Origin: JARRLC01 sp050290865
GTDB taxonomy: Bacteria; Pseudomonadota; Alphaproteobacteria; Rhizobiales; Rhodomicrobiaceae
NCBI GenBank assembly: GCA_050290865.1
Contig: JBNKIW010000003.1
Location: 62,001-126,000, forward strand
Length of the DNA: 64,000 nucleotides
Direction of reading: 5' to 3'
Under the pieces are notes generated by a model. That model was given only the letters and a program-made list of their open reading frames with translations. It did no database searches and had not been told where the DNA came from. Shown piece after piece: positions 27,631 to 35,804 of the stretch. How positions within the stretch are numbered: position 1 is the stretch's first letter; every line of letters begins with the position of its first letter. The position numbers and the translations under genes were made by a program.

Positions 27631-28656
27631 CTACTCCCGCCCCAGCCCCCGCAGCAACAACGCCGTGAGCTGCGGTTGATCGTCATCCGCCACCCGCAGC
27701 CGTACCGGCAACGTTCGCGCCTTGCCCTTCAACTCCGACAACGCGCCCCCCGCGCCCGTGAGACGTACCCAGTCCTTCTCCGTCGTGACCAGCGTCGCGC
27801 CGGCCCGCGCCGCCGTGTCCAGCAGAAGCGCGGCGTCCTCGGCGGTGAAAACGTGATGATCGGGAAAGGGGATCGCCGCCGCCAGACGCGCACCGAGACG
27901 CTCCAGCGTGGTGAAAAACTTCGCCGGACGCCCGATGCCGCAGAACGCCACGGCGGGTGCCGTCTGCAGCCAAGCGGCGTCGTCCGATGCCTCCAGTCCC
28001 GCGCGCATGACCGGAATGCCTGCCTTCGCCGCCCGCCCCCCAAGCCGCGCAGGCAGTTCGCCCTCGCCGATCATGACGATGACATCGGCGCGCCGCATCT
28101 GCGCCCCGAGAGGCGCCCGCAACGGTCCTGCGGGAAACACCCGCCCATTGCCCGTCCCGGTCCCCGCATCGACGGCGATGAGGCATAGATCCTTCGCCAG
28201 CGCCGGGTTCTGAAAGCCGTCGTCCATGATAATGAGATCGGCGCCCGACGCCTCGATGGCCCTGGCCCCGGCCTGCCGGTCGCGCGCGATGAACGCAGGC
28301 GCGGCGCGCGCGAGCAGGAGCGGTTCATCCCCGACATCCGGTGCCGTATCACGCTCCATCTCGACCCGGTGCGGTCCGGCGATCCGTCCGCCATAGCCGC
28401 GCGAGAGAAAGGCAGGGCGGCATCCCCAGTCGCGTGCGAGCCGTGCGATTTCAAGGGCGAGCGGCGTCTTGCCCGCGCCGCCGAGCGTGAAATTGCCGAT
28501 GCAGATGACCGGAAGCGCCGGACGATAGGGACGGGCCATGGCGAAGCGCGCCTCTCCAGCCAGTCCATACATCGCGCCAGCAGGGGCAAGCAGCGCCGCC
28601 TTCAGGCGTTCGGCCGTGCGCTCGCCATACCACCAGTTCGGCGGCTCAAGGCGCAT
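27631..28656 (-). CDS. lpxK: tetraacyldisaccharide 4'-kinase
   Basis: 341 residues. Phosphorylates the 4' position of the lipid A disaccharide at the inner membrane. Visible: N-terminal PPNWWYG and a membrane-associated segment, the P-loop IGNFTLGGAGKTPLALE, FLSRGYGG, VGDEPLLLA, IMDDGFQNPAL (the catalytic Asp/His region in the family) and RRADVIVMIGEGE. C-terminal AFCGIGRPAKFF and PFPDHHVFTAED are typical. The start at 28656 overlaps the end of the kdtA fusion gene by 11 bases, so the two are coupled. Last gene of the cysQ-DUF4170-kdtA-lpxK unit. Confidence 0.95.
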   Translation of the reverse strand: MRLEPPNWWYGERTAERLKAALLAPAGAMYGLAGEARFAMARPYRPALPVICIGNFTLGGAGKTPLALEIARLARDWGCRPAFLSRGYGGRIAGPHRVEMERDTAPDVGDEPLLLARAAPAFIARDRQAGARAIEASGADLIIMDDGFQNPALAKDLCLIAVDAGTGTGNGRVFPAGPLRAPLGAQMRRADVIVMIGEGELPARLGGRAAKAGIPVMRAGLEASDDAAWLQTAPAVAFCGIGRPAKFFTTLERLGARLAAAIPFPDHHVFTAEDAALLLDTAARAGATLVTTEKDWVRLTGAGGALSELKGKARTLPVRLRVADDDQPQLTALLLRGLGRE

Positions 28657-30685
28657 AGGCCGCCCCGCCGAATCCCGGCGCCCTCTTGGGCGGCAGGAAC
28701 GGTTCGAGCGCTTCCAAAGTCCGTTCCATGGCGCCGCCAAGCTCGGCCACCGCCGCTTCGGCACCCTCCCGCATCTGGGCCAGCGCCACCGGGTCGTCGA
28801 GCAACTCAGCTATGGCGCCGACGAGGCTGTCGCCGTCCATCACGAAACGGCAGCCGTCGCGAAGCGCGATCGCCTTGTAGACATCGGGGAAATTGTGCCA
28901 GTGCGGCCCGGCGATCACGCCGGCACCCAGCTTCACGGCTTCGATGGGGTTCTGCCCGCCATGCGGCACGAGCGACCCGCCGATGAACGCGAAAGGCGCC
29001 AGTGCGTAATACAGGCCCAGTTCGCCGATCGTGTCGCCGACATAGACGGCGGTCTGGCGCGTAAGCACGCCGCCTGCCGAGCGCCGCGCCACGCTCAACC
29101 CCAGGTTCTCGACCATCATGGCGATGGAGGCGCCGCGTTCGGGATGGCGCGGGACGATGATCGTGAGGAGGTCCGGACGCTGGGCGCTGATCGCTTTGTG
29201 AGCGCGGGCGATGATTTCGTCCTCGCCCGGATGCGTGCTGGCGGCTAGGAAGACGGGACGCCCGCGCATCGCCTGGCCGAGCCGCGAAAGCTCGGCGGGA
29301 TTGATCGGCGGCGGCGGGGCGTCGAACTTGATGTTCCCGGCGGCGATGACCTTGCGCGCGCCCAGAGCGGCGAGACGCTTGGCCAGGGCCTCGCTCTGCG
29401 CCAGGACGACCGCGAAACGCGAGAACAGCGGCCGCGCGAGGCCGGGCAGTCTTTCCCAGCGCTGATAGGAGCGGTCGGACATGCGGGCGTTGAGGAGCGC
29501 CAGCGGAATGCCGCGCTTGTCGGCCTCCAGGATGAGGTTCGGCCAGATCTCCGACTCGGTGAACAGCGCCAGATCGGGGCGCCAGTGGCCGAGGAAGCGG
29601 TTGACGAAAGCGGGTGAATCCAGCGGGACGAATTGATGGATGGCCCCTTTCGGCAGGCGGGCCGCGGCGATGCTCGCAGAGGTGACGGTGACGGTGGTCA
29701 GGAGGATGCCGATATCCGGCCTCTCGCGCCGGAGCGCCTCCATCAGCGGCAGCACGATGTTGGTCTCGCCGACGCTGGCGGCGTGGAACCAGAGAAGCGT
29801 CTTGTCGGGGCGCGGCCGGCTGGCGATGCCCATGCGTTCGCCGAGACGCTCGCGGACCTCCTTGCCCTTGTGGCAGCGGCGGCGCAGGAGCGAGCCGGCG
29901 ATGGGCCGCAGGACGCGGGTAATGCCACGATAAGTTTTCAGGATCAGTCCCGGCGCCACGCTCCCGCCCGCGCTCATCGGCGTCGCCAGCGCGGCGTCGG
30001 CGCCAGCGAGTTCATAAGCGCGGCGCGTAGCCACGTTCAGCCCGGCCTGGACAGCCCGCCGGGCGGCTTCCATCTCCTCGGGGCCCGCGTCCGCAGCGAC
30101 ATGGATCGGGGAGCCGGTGACGACGGTGAGGCGCGAGAAGGGCAGATTGACGGTGAAACGGCTCCAGGTGCTGACGGTGGCGAAGCGGCTCGTCGCCGTG
30201 GCCACGGGGATGATGGGCCGGCCCGACATGCGCGCCAGCGTGACGATTCCCAGCCCGGCCTCGCGCGCCGGTCCTGGCGGTACATCGGCGGTCATGGCGA
30301 CCGTGTCGCCTTCTTCCAGGGTCTTCAGCGCCGCTCGCAGAGCGGCCACGCCGCCACGGTCCTTGCGCCGGGCTCTTCCGCCCGACCCCGCGCCGCGGAT
30401 CAGGTCGTGGCCGAAGCGCTGCAGCGCCCGGCCCACCACTTCGGCATCGCCGTGGCGCGCGACCATGCATTTGACGGTGATCGTCTCCGGCGATACGGCG
30501 GGGATCATCAGGAACTGCCCATGCCACATCGCGGCGATGAACGGCGCTTCCTGCGCGAGCCGCGCGTTCACATCGGCAGGCTCGCGGATGACCTTGGAGG
30601 TCTTGAAGACCAGTTGGATATAGTTGGCCACCAGCGCGCCAGCCCCGCTCAGGAAGACCTGGGAACGCATCAACCGCTTGAGCAT
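28646..30685 (-). CDS. fused DUF374 (LPLAT-like) and Kdo transferase KdtA/WaaA
   Basis: 679 residues in one uninterrupted frame. Residues 1-230 are a DUF374 acyltransferase-like domain (FIAAMWHGQFLMIPA, then KDRGGVAALRAALKTLEEG and MTADVPPGPAREAGLG). Residues about 245-679 are 3-deoxy-D-manno-octulosonate transferase KdtA, a GT-B enzyme that adds Kdo to lipid IVA: KGKEVRERLGERMG, LWFHAASVGETNIVLPL, FTESEIWPNLILEA, AGNIKFD, GGSLVPHGGQNPIEA. In most relatives these are two adjacent genes. A Met at 237 could be the former kdtA start (base 29977), but no stop separates the halves. A GAGGGAA ribosome site precedes 30685. It overlaps lpxK. Confidence 0.92.
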   Translation of the reverse strand: MLKRLMRSQVFLSGAGALVANYIQLVFKTSKVIREPADVNARLAQEAPFIAAMWHGQFLMIPAVSPETITVKCMVARHGDAEVVGRALQRFGHDLIRGAGSGGRARRKDRGGVAALRAALKTLEEGDTVAMTADVPPGPAREAGLGIVTLARMSGRPIIPVATATSRFATVSTWSRFTVNLPFSRLTVVTGSPIHVAADAGPEEMEAARRAVQAGLNVATRRAYELAGADAALATPMSAGGSVAPGLILKTYRGITRVLRPIAGSLLRRRCHKGKEVRERLGERMGIASRPRPDKTLLWFHAASVGETNIVLPLMEALRRERPDIGILLTTVTVTSASIAAARLPKGAIHQFVPLDSPAFVNRFLGHWRPDLALFTESEIWPNLILEADKRGIPLALLNARMSDRSYQRWERLPGLARPLFSRFAVVLAQSEALAKRLAALGARKVIAAGNIKFDAPPPPINPAELSRLGQAMRGRPVFLAASTHPGEDEIIARAHKAISAQRPDLLTIIVPRHPERGASIAMMVENLGLSVARRSAGGVLTRQTAVYVGDTIGELGLYYALAPFAFIGGSLVPHGGQNPIEAVKLGAGVIAGPHWHNFPDVYKAIALRDGCRFVMDGDSLVGAIAELLDDPVALAQMREGAEAAVAELGGAMERTLEALEPFLPPKRAPGFGGAAYAP

Positions 30686-30758
30686 GTGCCGGTTCCCTCA
30701 AAGCGCGCTGGGCTCATGCCCGCACTTTCGGCTGGAGTGACGGATCCTCGCGGCGCCC

Positions 30759-30992
30759 TCAGTCGTCGCTGGGGTCGAGGAGGCGGTGCATGTGCACGAT
30801 ATAATAGCGCATCAGAGCGTTATCGACGGTGCGTTGAGCCGCATCCCTCCAGGCATCATAGGCCTGCTTGTAGTTCGGATAAACGCCTACAATGTCGAGA
30901 TTGTCCACGTCGGCGAACTCGACGCTGTCCAGAGACGTCAGTTCACCGCCGAAAACGAGGTGCAGAAGCTGCTTTGCCGTCTTTTCTGTCAT
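30759..30992 (-). CDS. DUF4170 family protein
   Basis: 77 residues: LLHLVFGGELTSLDSVEFADVDNLDIVGVYPNYKQAYDAWRDAAQRTVDNALMRYYIVHMHRLLDP in overall pattern matches DUF4170, a small soluble alphaproteobacterial family usually placed between the cysQ-like and DUF374/kdtA genes, exactly as here. Start ATG 30992 (a TTG at 31001 is the alternative). Function unknown; conserved position suggests a role with lipid A/Kdo genes. It lies 31 bases after the phosphatase gene and 73 before the kdtA fusion. Confidence 0.88.
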   Translation of the reverse strand: MTEKTAKQLLHLVFGGELTSLDSVEFADVDNLDIVGVYPNYKQAYDAWRDAAQRTVDNALMRYYIVHMHRLLDPSDD

Positions 30993-31023
30993 GCACACCA
31001 ACGGAGAAATTTAACGCGGCATG

Positions 31024-31845
31024 CTACGCCGCCGCCACCTGCTTTGTACGGGCAATCAGCAATTCATGCAATGCATGGCCCGCCGCAACAAGGCCATTCA
31101 GCCGTGTGATTTCTTTATTGAAGGTAAACGCGGAACCGTCAATTGCAGTGATCAGGCCCCCCGCCTCCTCCACAAGAAGCGCGGGCGCGGCGATGTCCCA
31201 TTCCTTTTTCTCGCCGAGCGAGATGGTCGCCTCGGCGCGGCCCGCGGCAACCAGCGCCAGCCGGTAGGCGATGGAGTGGACCCGCAAATGCTGCATTTCC
31301 GGCCAGGGTTCGGCCCAGATGCCCCGGCGGAACATCTTCTGCGGGGCGATCATGCGGGCATTCTCGATGGCGGGAGCGTCGCCGGCGGTCATGCGCCTGC
31401 CGTTCAGCCACGCGCCCTGCCCCCGCCGGGCGGTGAACATCTCGTCCCTTGCGGGATTGAAAACGCTGGCCAGCGCGGGCCGGCCATCCACCACGAGCGC
31501 CACGACCACCGTCCAGTCCGTCTGCCCTTCGAGGAAGCCGCGCGTGCCGTCGATGGGGTCCACGACCCAGACCGCGCGCAGCCCCGTGCGGCTCTTGTCG
31601 TCGGCGCTTTCCTCCGACAGCCAGCCATAGCCGGGACGTGCAGCCGTCAGCCGCGCATGCAGGAGGCGGTCCACGGCGAGGTCCGCCTCGCTCACGGGCG
31701 TGCCGTCGGGTTTCCGCATGGTTTCGATTTTACGTTCGAAATAGGTTAACGCGAGTGCCCCGGCCTCGCGCACGGCCCCCTGCAAAAGATCTGCATCCCC
31801 GGCGAGGCTCGCCGGCCCCTCCGTGGCATCGATGGTGCTTGTCAT
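31024..31845 (-). CDS. inositol monophosphatase-family phosphatase, CysQ-like
   Basis: 273 residues. Mg2+-dependent phosphatase of the FIG superfamily: metal-binding SEESADD, WVVDPIDGTRGF (motif DPIDGT) and EWDIAAPALLVEEAGG (motif WDxAA) are all intact. It most resembles 3'(2'),5'-bisphosphate nucleotidases (CysQ), which remove the PAP by-product of sulphate assimilation, but inositol or other sugar phosphates are possible. First gene of the unit leading into DUF4170, the kdtA fusion and lpxK, a conserved rhizobial arrangement. ATG at 31845. Confidence 0.9.
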   Translation of the reverse strand: MTSTIDATEGPASLAGDADLLQGAVREAGALALTYFERKIETMRKPDGTPVSEADLAVDRLLHARLTAARPGYGWLSEESADDKSRTGLRAVWVVDPIDGTRGFLEGQTDWTVVVALVVDGRPALASVFNPARDEMFTARRGQGAWLNGRRMTAGDAPAIENARMIAPQKMFRRGIWAEPWPEMQHLRVHSIAYRLALVAAGRAEATISLGEKKEWDIAAPALLVEEAGGLITAIDGSAFTFNKEITRLNGLVAAGHALHELLIARTKQVAAA

Positions 31846-31872
31846 GTGTGGCGTTTATCTCTGTCTTCGTTG

Positions 31873-32796
31873 TCAGAACAACATATCGGCAAGAAGGGAC
31901 ACAAAGACAAGCGCGCCGAAATCCCTATTCGCACAAAAACGGCGCAGGCAGTTGGCGGGATCGTCAATGTCGAGTGTCACGACCTGCCAGACGAGATGAG
32001 CCGAACTGAGCGCCAGTCCGATGAAAAACGGCCATCCTGCGCCCGCCGTGCCTCCCGCCGCCGCCAGCAGCAGCACGGTCGCCGTGAAAAACAGCGTCAG
32101 CCAGGGCTTGGTTTTGGCACCGAAGCGCAAAGCTGTGGATTTCAGGCCGAGAATGGCGTCGTCGTCTTTGTCCTGATGGGCGTAGATGGTGTCGTAGCCA
32201 ATCGTCCAGACCACAGCCGCCGCGTAAAGAAGGAATGCGGGCGCGTCGAGCCGCCCGAAGGCCGCCGCCCAGCCCATCAGCGCCCCCCAGGAAAACGCCA
32301 GCCCGAGCACGCTCTGCGGCCAGTAGGTGACGCGCTTCATGAACGGATAGACGGCCACCACCACCAGCGAACTGATGCCCGTGAGAATGGCGAAGATGTT
32401 GAACTGCACCAGCACGGCGAGACCAATGAAGCCGAGTATCACCATGAACACCACCGCCGCCGCCACACTCACCTGACCGCTGGGAATGGGCCGCGTCCGC
32501 GTCCGTGCGACGCGCGCGTCGTAATGGCGGTCGGCGATATCGTTGTAAGTGCAGCCCGCGCCACGCATGACGGTTGCGCCCACCGCGAACAGGGCCAGAT
32601 GCCAGAAATCCGGCAGCGTCCGCCCGGCGGCCACGCCCGCGAGCGCCGTGGACCACCAGCAGGGCCACAGAAGCAGCCAGGTCCCGATAGGCCGGTCGGC
32701 GCGCATCAGCCGCAGATAGCCCTGTGCCCAGCCCGGCGTGTAACGGTCCACCCAGTTGCCGGGCGGGGCGTCGGAGGCTTGCAGACTGGCTGGCAT
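31873..32796 (-). CDS. ubiA: 4-hydroxybenzoate polyprenyltransferase
   Basis: 307-residue integral membrane prenyltransferase of ubiquinone synthesis that joins a polyprenyl chain to 4-hydroxybenzoate. The two aspartate-rich motifs are present: GAGCTYNDIADRHYDARV and GYDTIYAHQDKDDD. Eight to nine membrane helices, plus YLRLMRADRPIGTWLLLWPC at the N-terminus as in UbiA. The ATG at 32796 has GGGGAG seven bases upstream; a longer frame to 32880 would read through the 35-bp tandem duplication. Divergent from rsmE. Confidence 0.95.
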   Translation of the reverse strand: MPASLQASDAPPGNWVDRYTPGWAQGYLRLMRADRPIGTWLLLWPCWWSTALAGVAAGRTLPDFWHLALFAVGATVMRGAGCTYNDIADRHYDARVARTRTRPIPSGQVSVAAAVVFMVILGFIGLAVLVQFNIFAILTGISSLVVVAVYPFMKRVTYWPQSVLGLAFSWGALMGWAAAFGRLDAPAFLLYAAAVVWTIGYDTIYAHQDKDDDAILGLKSTALRFGAKTKPWLTLFFTATVLLLAAAGGTAGAGWPFFIGLALSSAHLVWQVVTLDIDDPANCLRRFCANRDFGALVFVSLLADMLF

Positions 32797-32814
32797 CGGG
32801 GTCTCCCCTGTTTC

Positions 32815-32884
32815 GTCCTCAAGCAGCGAAGCGGTAGGACAACAATACCGTCCTAATGCAGCGAAGCGGTGGGACAACAAAAAA
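32815..32884. repeat. 35-bp tandem duplication
   Basis: Two adjacent 35-base units (32815-32849 and 32850-32884) share gcagcgaagcggt-R-ggacaacaa with few differences. Each begins GTCCT and contains GGAC 17-21 bases later, so each can also pair with itself. They lie between the divergent ubiA and rsmE starts and could duplicate a promoter or binding site, or reflect polymerase slippage. Confidence 0.75.
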
Positions 32885-32945
32885 ACACGGGCATTCTATA
32901 GTGGAGTGCACTTGCGAGAAACCCGCGGGTCAGTTAATCGGCCTT

Positions 32946-33725
32946 ATGGACATGATTATGGAAGAAAACGAATCGCCGCACGAAGCCGCCTGCGACGATA
33001 CGCCGTCGGTCCGGCTCTATGTGGATGCCCCGCTCGGCACGGATGAGACCGTCCTGTGCTCGCCCGCGCAGGCGAATTACCTTCTCAACGTCATGCGTCT
33101 GCACACCAGCGACGAGATCCTCATCTTCAATGGCCGGGATGGCGAATGGCTCGCCGAACTCATGGTGACCCGGCGCACCACCTGCACACTCACCGTGCAC
33201 AAGCAGACCCGTCCGCAGACCGGCGGGCCGGACATTCAGTATCTCTTTGCGCCGCTGAAGAAGGCGCGGCTCGATTACATGGTGCAGAAGGCGACGGAGA
33301 TGGGGGCGGCGGCGCTGCGCCCGGTACTCACGCGGCGCACCGTGGCCGAGCGCGTCAATCTGGACCGGATGCGCGCCAACGCGATCGAAGCAGCCGAGCA
33401 ATGCGGCGTTCTGCGCCTGCCCGAGGTTGCCGAGCCGGAGAAACTCGGCACGCTGCTGAAGACGTGGCCTGTGGACCGCGCGCTCATTTTCGCCGATGAG
33501 GGAGCGTCTCTGGCGTCGCCGATCGAGGCGCTGGAGCGGGTGCCGCGCGGGCCGGTGGCGCTGCTGATCGGTCCGGAGGGCGGGTTCGACCCCGCAGAGC
33601 GTGAGATGCTGCGCTCGCACCCGTTCGTCTATCCGGTGTCGCTCGGGCCGCGCGTGATGCGTGCCGACACGGCGGCGGTGGCGGCGCTGGCGCTGATGAA
33701 CGCCGTCTTCGGCGACTGGCGATGA
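32946..33725 (+). CDS. rsmE: 16S rRNA (uracil-1498-N3)-methyltransferase
   Basis: 259 residues. SAM-dependent SPOUT methyltransferase acting on U1498 of 16S rRNA. Visible: an N-terminal PUA-like part (RLYVDAPLGTDETVLCSPAQANYLLNVMRL, IFNGRDGEW), KKARLDYMVQKATEMGAAALRPVLTRRT, and the trefoil-knot SAM site LLIGPEGGFDPAEREML ... VSLGPRVMRADTAAVAALAL. ATG 32946 chosen; an ATG four codons on (32958) is also possible. It is followed after 20 bases by a palindromic element that includes a terminator-like hairpin. Confidence 0.95.
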   Translation: MDMIMEENESPHEAACDDTPSVRLYVDAPLGTDETVLCSPAQANYLLNVMRLHTSDEILIFNGRDGEWLAELMVTRRTTCTLTVHKQTRPQTGGPDIQYLFAPLKKARLDYMVQKATEMGAAALRPVLTRRTVAERVNLDRMRANAIEAAEQCGVLRLPEVAEPEKLGTLLKTWPVDRALIFADEGASLASPIEALERVPRGPVALLIGPEGGFDPAEREMLRSHPFVYPVSLGPRVMRADTAAVAALALMNAVFGDWR

Positions 33726-33744
33726 TGGAGAGATTAATGTCGTT

Positions 33745-33821
33745 GTCATTCCCGCAAAAGCGAGAATCCAGCAGACCAGCGCGTTGTGGCCGTCCTGGAT
33801 CCCCGCTTTCGCGGGGATGAC
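33745..33821. repeat. palindromic intergenic element with terminator-like right arm
   Basis: GTCATTCCCGC..GAATCCAG (33745-33771) is repeated inverted as CTGGATCCCCGC..GGATGAC (33795-33821). This belongs to the widespread 'gtcattcccgcgaaagcgggaatccag' type of dispersed bacterial repeat. The right arm contains CCCCGC-tttc-GCGGGG and is followed by TTTTT at 33824-33828, so it may end the rsmE transcript. Confidence 0.75.
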
Positions 33822-33840
33822 GGTTTTTCTAGACTAGACT

Positions 33841-33929
33841 CAATAAGTTGCTAGTACGCTTAACCGCTAAGAAATCCTGTGAGCGCTCAGCTAGCAGGTG
33901 GGTCAGGACTTCTCGCGGGGCGTACTAGG
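33841..33929. repeat. palindromic repeat family 1, copy A
   Basis: About 89 bases with inverted ends. The left arm is CTAGTACGC..AAGAAATCCTG (33851-33879) and the right arm CAGGACTTCTCGCGGGGCGTACTAG (33904-33928), the ends being reverse complements. The left flank CAATAAGTTG is shared with copies B and C. Located between rsmE and the DUF3775 gene. See copies at 49697 and 60190 and the remnant at 46375. Confidence 0.7.
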
Positions 33930-33934
33930 CGTAC

Positions 33935-34396
33935 CTACAGCCGGTTGATCTCGAATTCCTCGCAGGACTGCCCGAACATCGACAGCGCCTCCTCCAGCTG
34001 ATCGCTCAGAAGCGGCATACCAAGCAGATAGGCGGCCGTGTGCTTTGCGTATGACTGGTAGGCGCGCGAGGCCTCGTCGCGGAGGGTGAGCCAGTCCGCC
34101 AGCGTGTTGTCGTCGCGGCCAAGCCAGGCCAGCGCCACGAGGTCTACCACCTCATCCTCGGACAGCGAGTCGATCAGCGACGTGATTTCCTCCACGACGG
34201 GGTCGTCCTCGTGGTCTTCGAGCACGGCAATCATCCTGTCATCCGACGGGTTGGAGCCCGGGTCCGGCTCCACCGCCTCCCCCTTCACATCGAACTCGCG
34301 CACCTTGAAGATGATGAAGCAGACCTTCTCCGGCGAGATGGACAAGGGCGGCGCGTCGCCATACTCGTGTACAATGCATTTTTTCGATTTGGGCAT
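33935..34396 (-). CDS. DUF3775 family protein
   Basis: 153 residues, acidic and soluble. N-terminal ISPEKVCFIIFKVREFDVK, a poorly conserved acidic middle (DPGSNPSDDRMIAVLEDHEDDP), then the DUF3775 core EEITSLIDSLSEDEVVDLVALAWLGR and the helical LADWLTLRDEASRAY ... TAAYLLGMPLLSDQLEEAL. Typical of alphaproteobacteria, function unknown. GGAG lies nine bases before the ATG. Its stop codon is only six bases from repeat copy A. Confidence 0.85.
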   Translation of the reverse strand: MPKSKKCIVHEYGDAPPLSISPEKVCFIIFKVREFDVKGEAVEPDPGSNPSDDRMIAVLEDHEDDPVVEEITSLIDSLSEDEVVDLVALAWLGRDDNTLADWLTLRDEASRAYQSYAKHTAAYLLGMPLLSDQLEEALSMFGQSCEEFEINRL

Positions 34397-34671
34397 GGCG
34401 GGGCACTCCGGAGCGGGTGTTCTGCCATGGCATTTACTCCACAGGCGTTAAGGATGGTTTAGGCGCGGGCAACCGCCCGCGCGAAGGACTGCCATTTTGC
34501 GTTGAGTGCCAGACGGAAGGGCGGTTTTCCTTTGTGCCGCCATGAACCAAAACCATTGCACCCCGCCTTCAATCGCTATAACACGGCGTGACAATCCAAC
34601 AGGCTCAATCCCGCCCGGCCTCACCCATCCAGCCGTCCGGTTTCCGCCAACCCCCAATGAGGAGGGACAGC

Positions 34672-35691
34672 ATGCGCGTCTATTACGATCGGGATGCCGA
34701 TCTCAATCTCATCAAGGGCAAGAAAGTTGCCATCGTCGGCTATGGCTCGCAGGGCCACGCCCACGCCCTGAACTTGCGCGACTCCGGGGTCTCCGAGGTG
34801 GCGGTTGCGCTGCGGCAGGCGTCGCTTTCGGCCCAGAAGGCAGCGACGGAGGGGCTGAAGGTCATGACCGTCGCCGAAGCGGGTGCCTGGGCCGATGTGG
34901 TGATGATGCTGACGCCGGACGAATTGCAAGCCGAGATCTACAACGCCGACCTGAAGAACACCATGCGCGACGGCTCGGCGCTCCTGTTCGCGCACGGGCT
35001 CAACGTTCATTTCAACCTCATCGAACCGCGCGCGGGCATGGACATCGCCATGGTCGCGCCGAAGGGTCCCGGGCACACCGTGCGCGGCGAATACAAGCGC
35101 GGCGCGGGCGTGCCCTGCCTGATCGCGGTGGCGCGCGACGCCAGCGGCAATGCGCATGAGATCGCGCTGTCCTACGCGGCGGCAATCGGCGGTGGCCGCG
35201 CGGGCATCATCGAGACCACCTTCAAGGAAGAGTGCGAGACCGACCTGTTCGGCGAGCAGTCCGTTCTGTGCGGCGGCCTCGTCGAGCTGATGCGCGCGGG
35301 CTTCGAGACGCTGGTCGAGGCGGGCTACGCGCCGGAAATGGCCTATTTCGAGTGTGTGCACGAGGTGAAGCTGATCGTCGATCTCATCTATGAGGGCGGC
35401 ATCGCGAACATGAACTACTCGATCTCGAACACGGCGGAATATGGCGAGTACGTCACCGGCCCGCGCATCGTCACGCCCGAGACCAAAGCGGAAATGAAGC
35501 GCGTGCTGGACGACATCCAGTCCGGCCGTTTCACGCGCGACTGGATGCTGGAGAACCGCGTCAATCAGACGAGCTTCAAGGCCATGCGCGGCAAGTCGCA
35601 GGAGCATCCGATCGAGCAGATCGGCGCCAAGCTGCGTGCGATGATGCCCTGGATCGCCGAGCGCGCGCTGGTGGACAAGAGCAAGAACTGA
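34672..35691 (+). CDS. ilvC: ketol-acid reductoisomerase (NADP+)
   Basis: 339 residues, class I length. Isomerises and reduces acetolactate/acetohydroxybutyrate in valine, leucine and isoleucine synthesis. Rossmann motif KKVAIVGYGSQGHAHALNLRDSG, KGPGHTVRGEYKRGAGVPCLIA, and the metal-binding knotted domain with ETTFKEECETDLFGEQSVLCGG and ECVHEVKLIVDLIYEGG. AGGAGGGAC lies before the ATG at 34672; the frame extends upstream but that part has no coding character. Two hairpins follow the stop codon. Confidence 0.97.
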   Translation: MRVYYDRDADLNLIKGKKVAIVGYGSQGHAHALNLRDSGVSEVAVALRQASLSAQKAATEGLKVMTVAEAGAWADVVMMLTPDELQAEIYNADLKNTMRDGSALLFAHGLNVHFNLIEPRAGMDIAMVAPKGPGHTVRGEYKRGAGVPCLIAVARDASGNAHEIALSYAAAIGGGRAGIIETTFKEECETDLFGEQSVLCGGLVELMRAGFETLVEAGYAPEMAYFECVHEVKLIVDLIYEGGIANMNYSISNTAEYGEYVTGPRIVTPETKAEMKRVLDDIQSGRFTRDWMLENRVNQTSFKAMRGKSQEHPIEQIGAKLRAMMPWIAERALVDKSKN

Positions 35692-35700
35692 AACGGCGCC

Positions 35701-35787
35701 TCCGGGATGGGCTACGCCGCCCATCGCCGGAGCACGGTCTTCTTCGCAGAACCGGCGACGCCGGCGTCACCCGCGCCGGCGTTTCTC
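35701..35787 (+). terminator. tandem hairpins after ilvC
   Basis: First hairpin: TCCGG-GATGGGC, loop, GCCCATC-g-CCGGA (35701-35731). Second: ACGCCGGCG (35758-35766), seven-base loop, CGCCGGCGT (35774-35782) followed by TTTCTC. The second has the form of an intrinsic terminator for ilvC; it lies between the convergent ilvC and the YiiX-like gene. Confidence 0.55.
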
Positions 35788-35804
35788 ATTGCCGCATTGC
35801 CATC

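Noticed and set aside
34463..34482. Hairpin GCGCGGGC-aacc-GCCCGCGC between DUF3775 and ilvC
   Set aside because: No T-run on either strand and no known leader motif; such stems are common in DNA this GC-rich.
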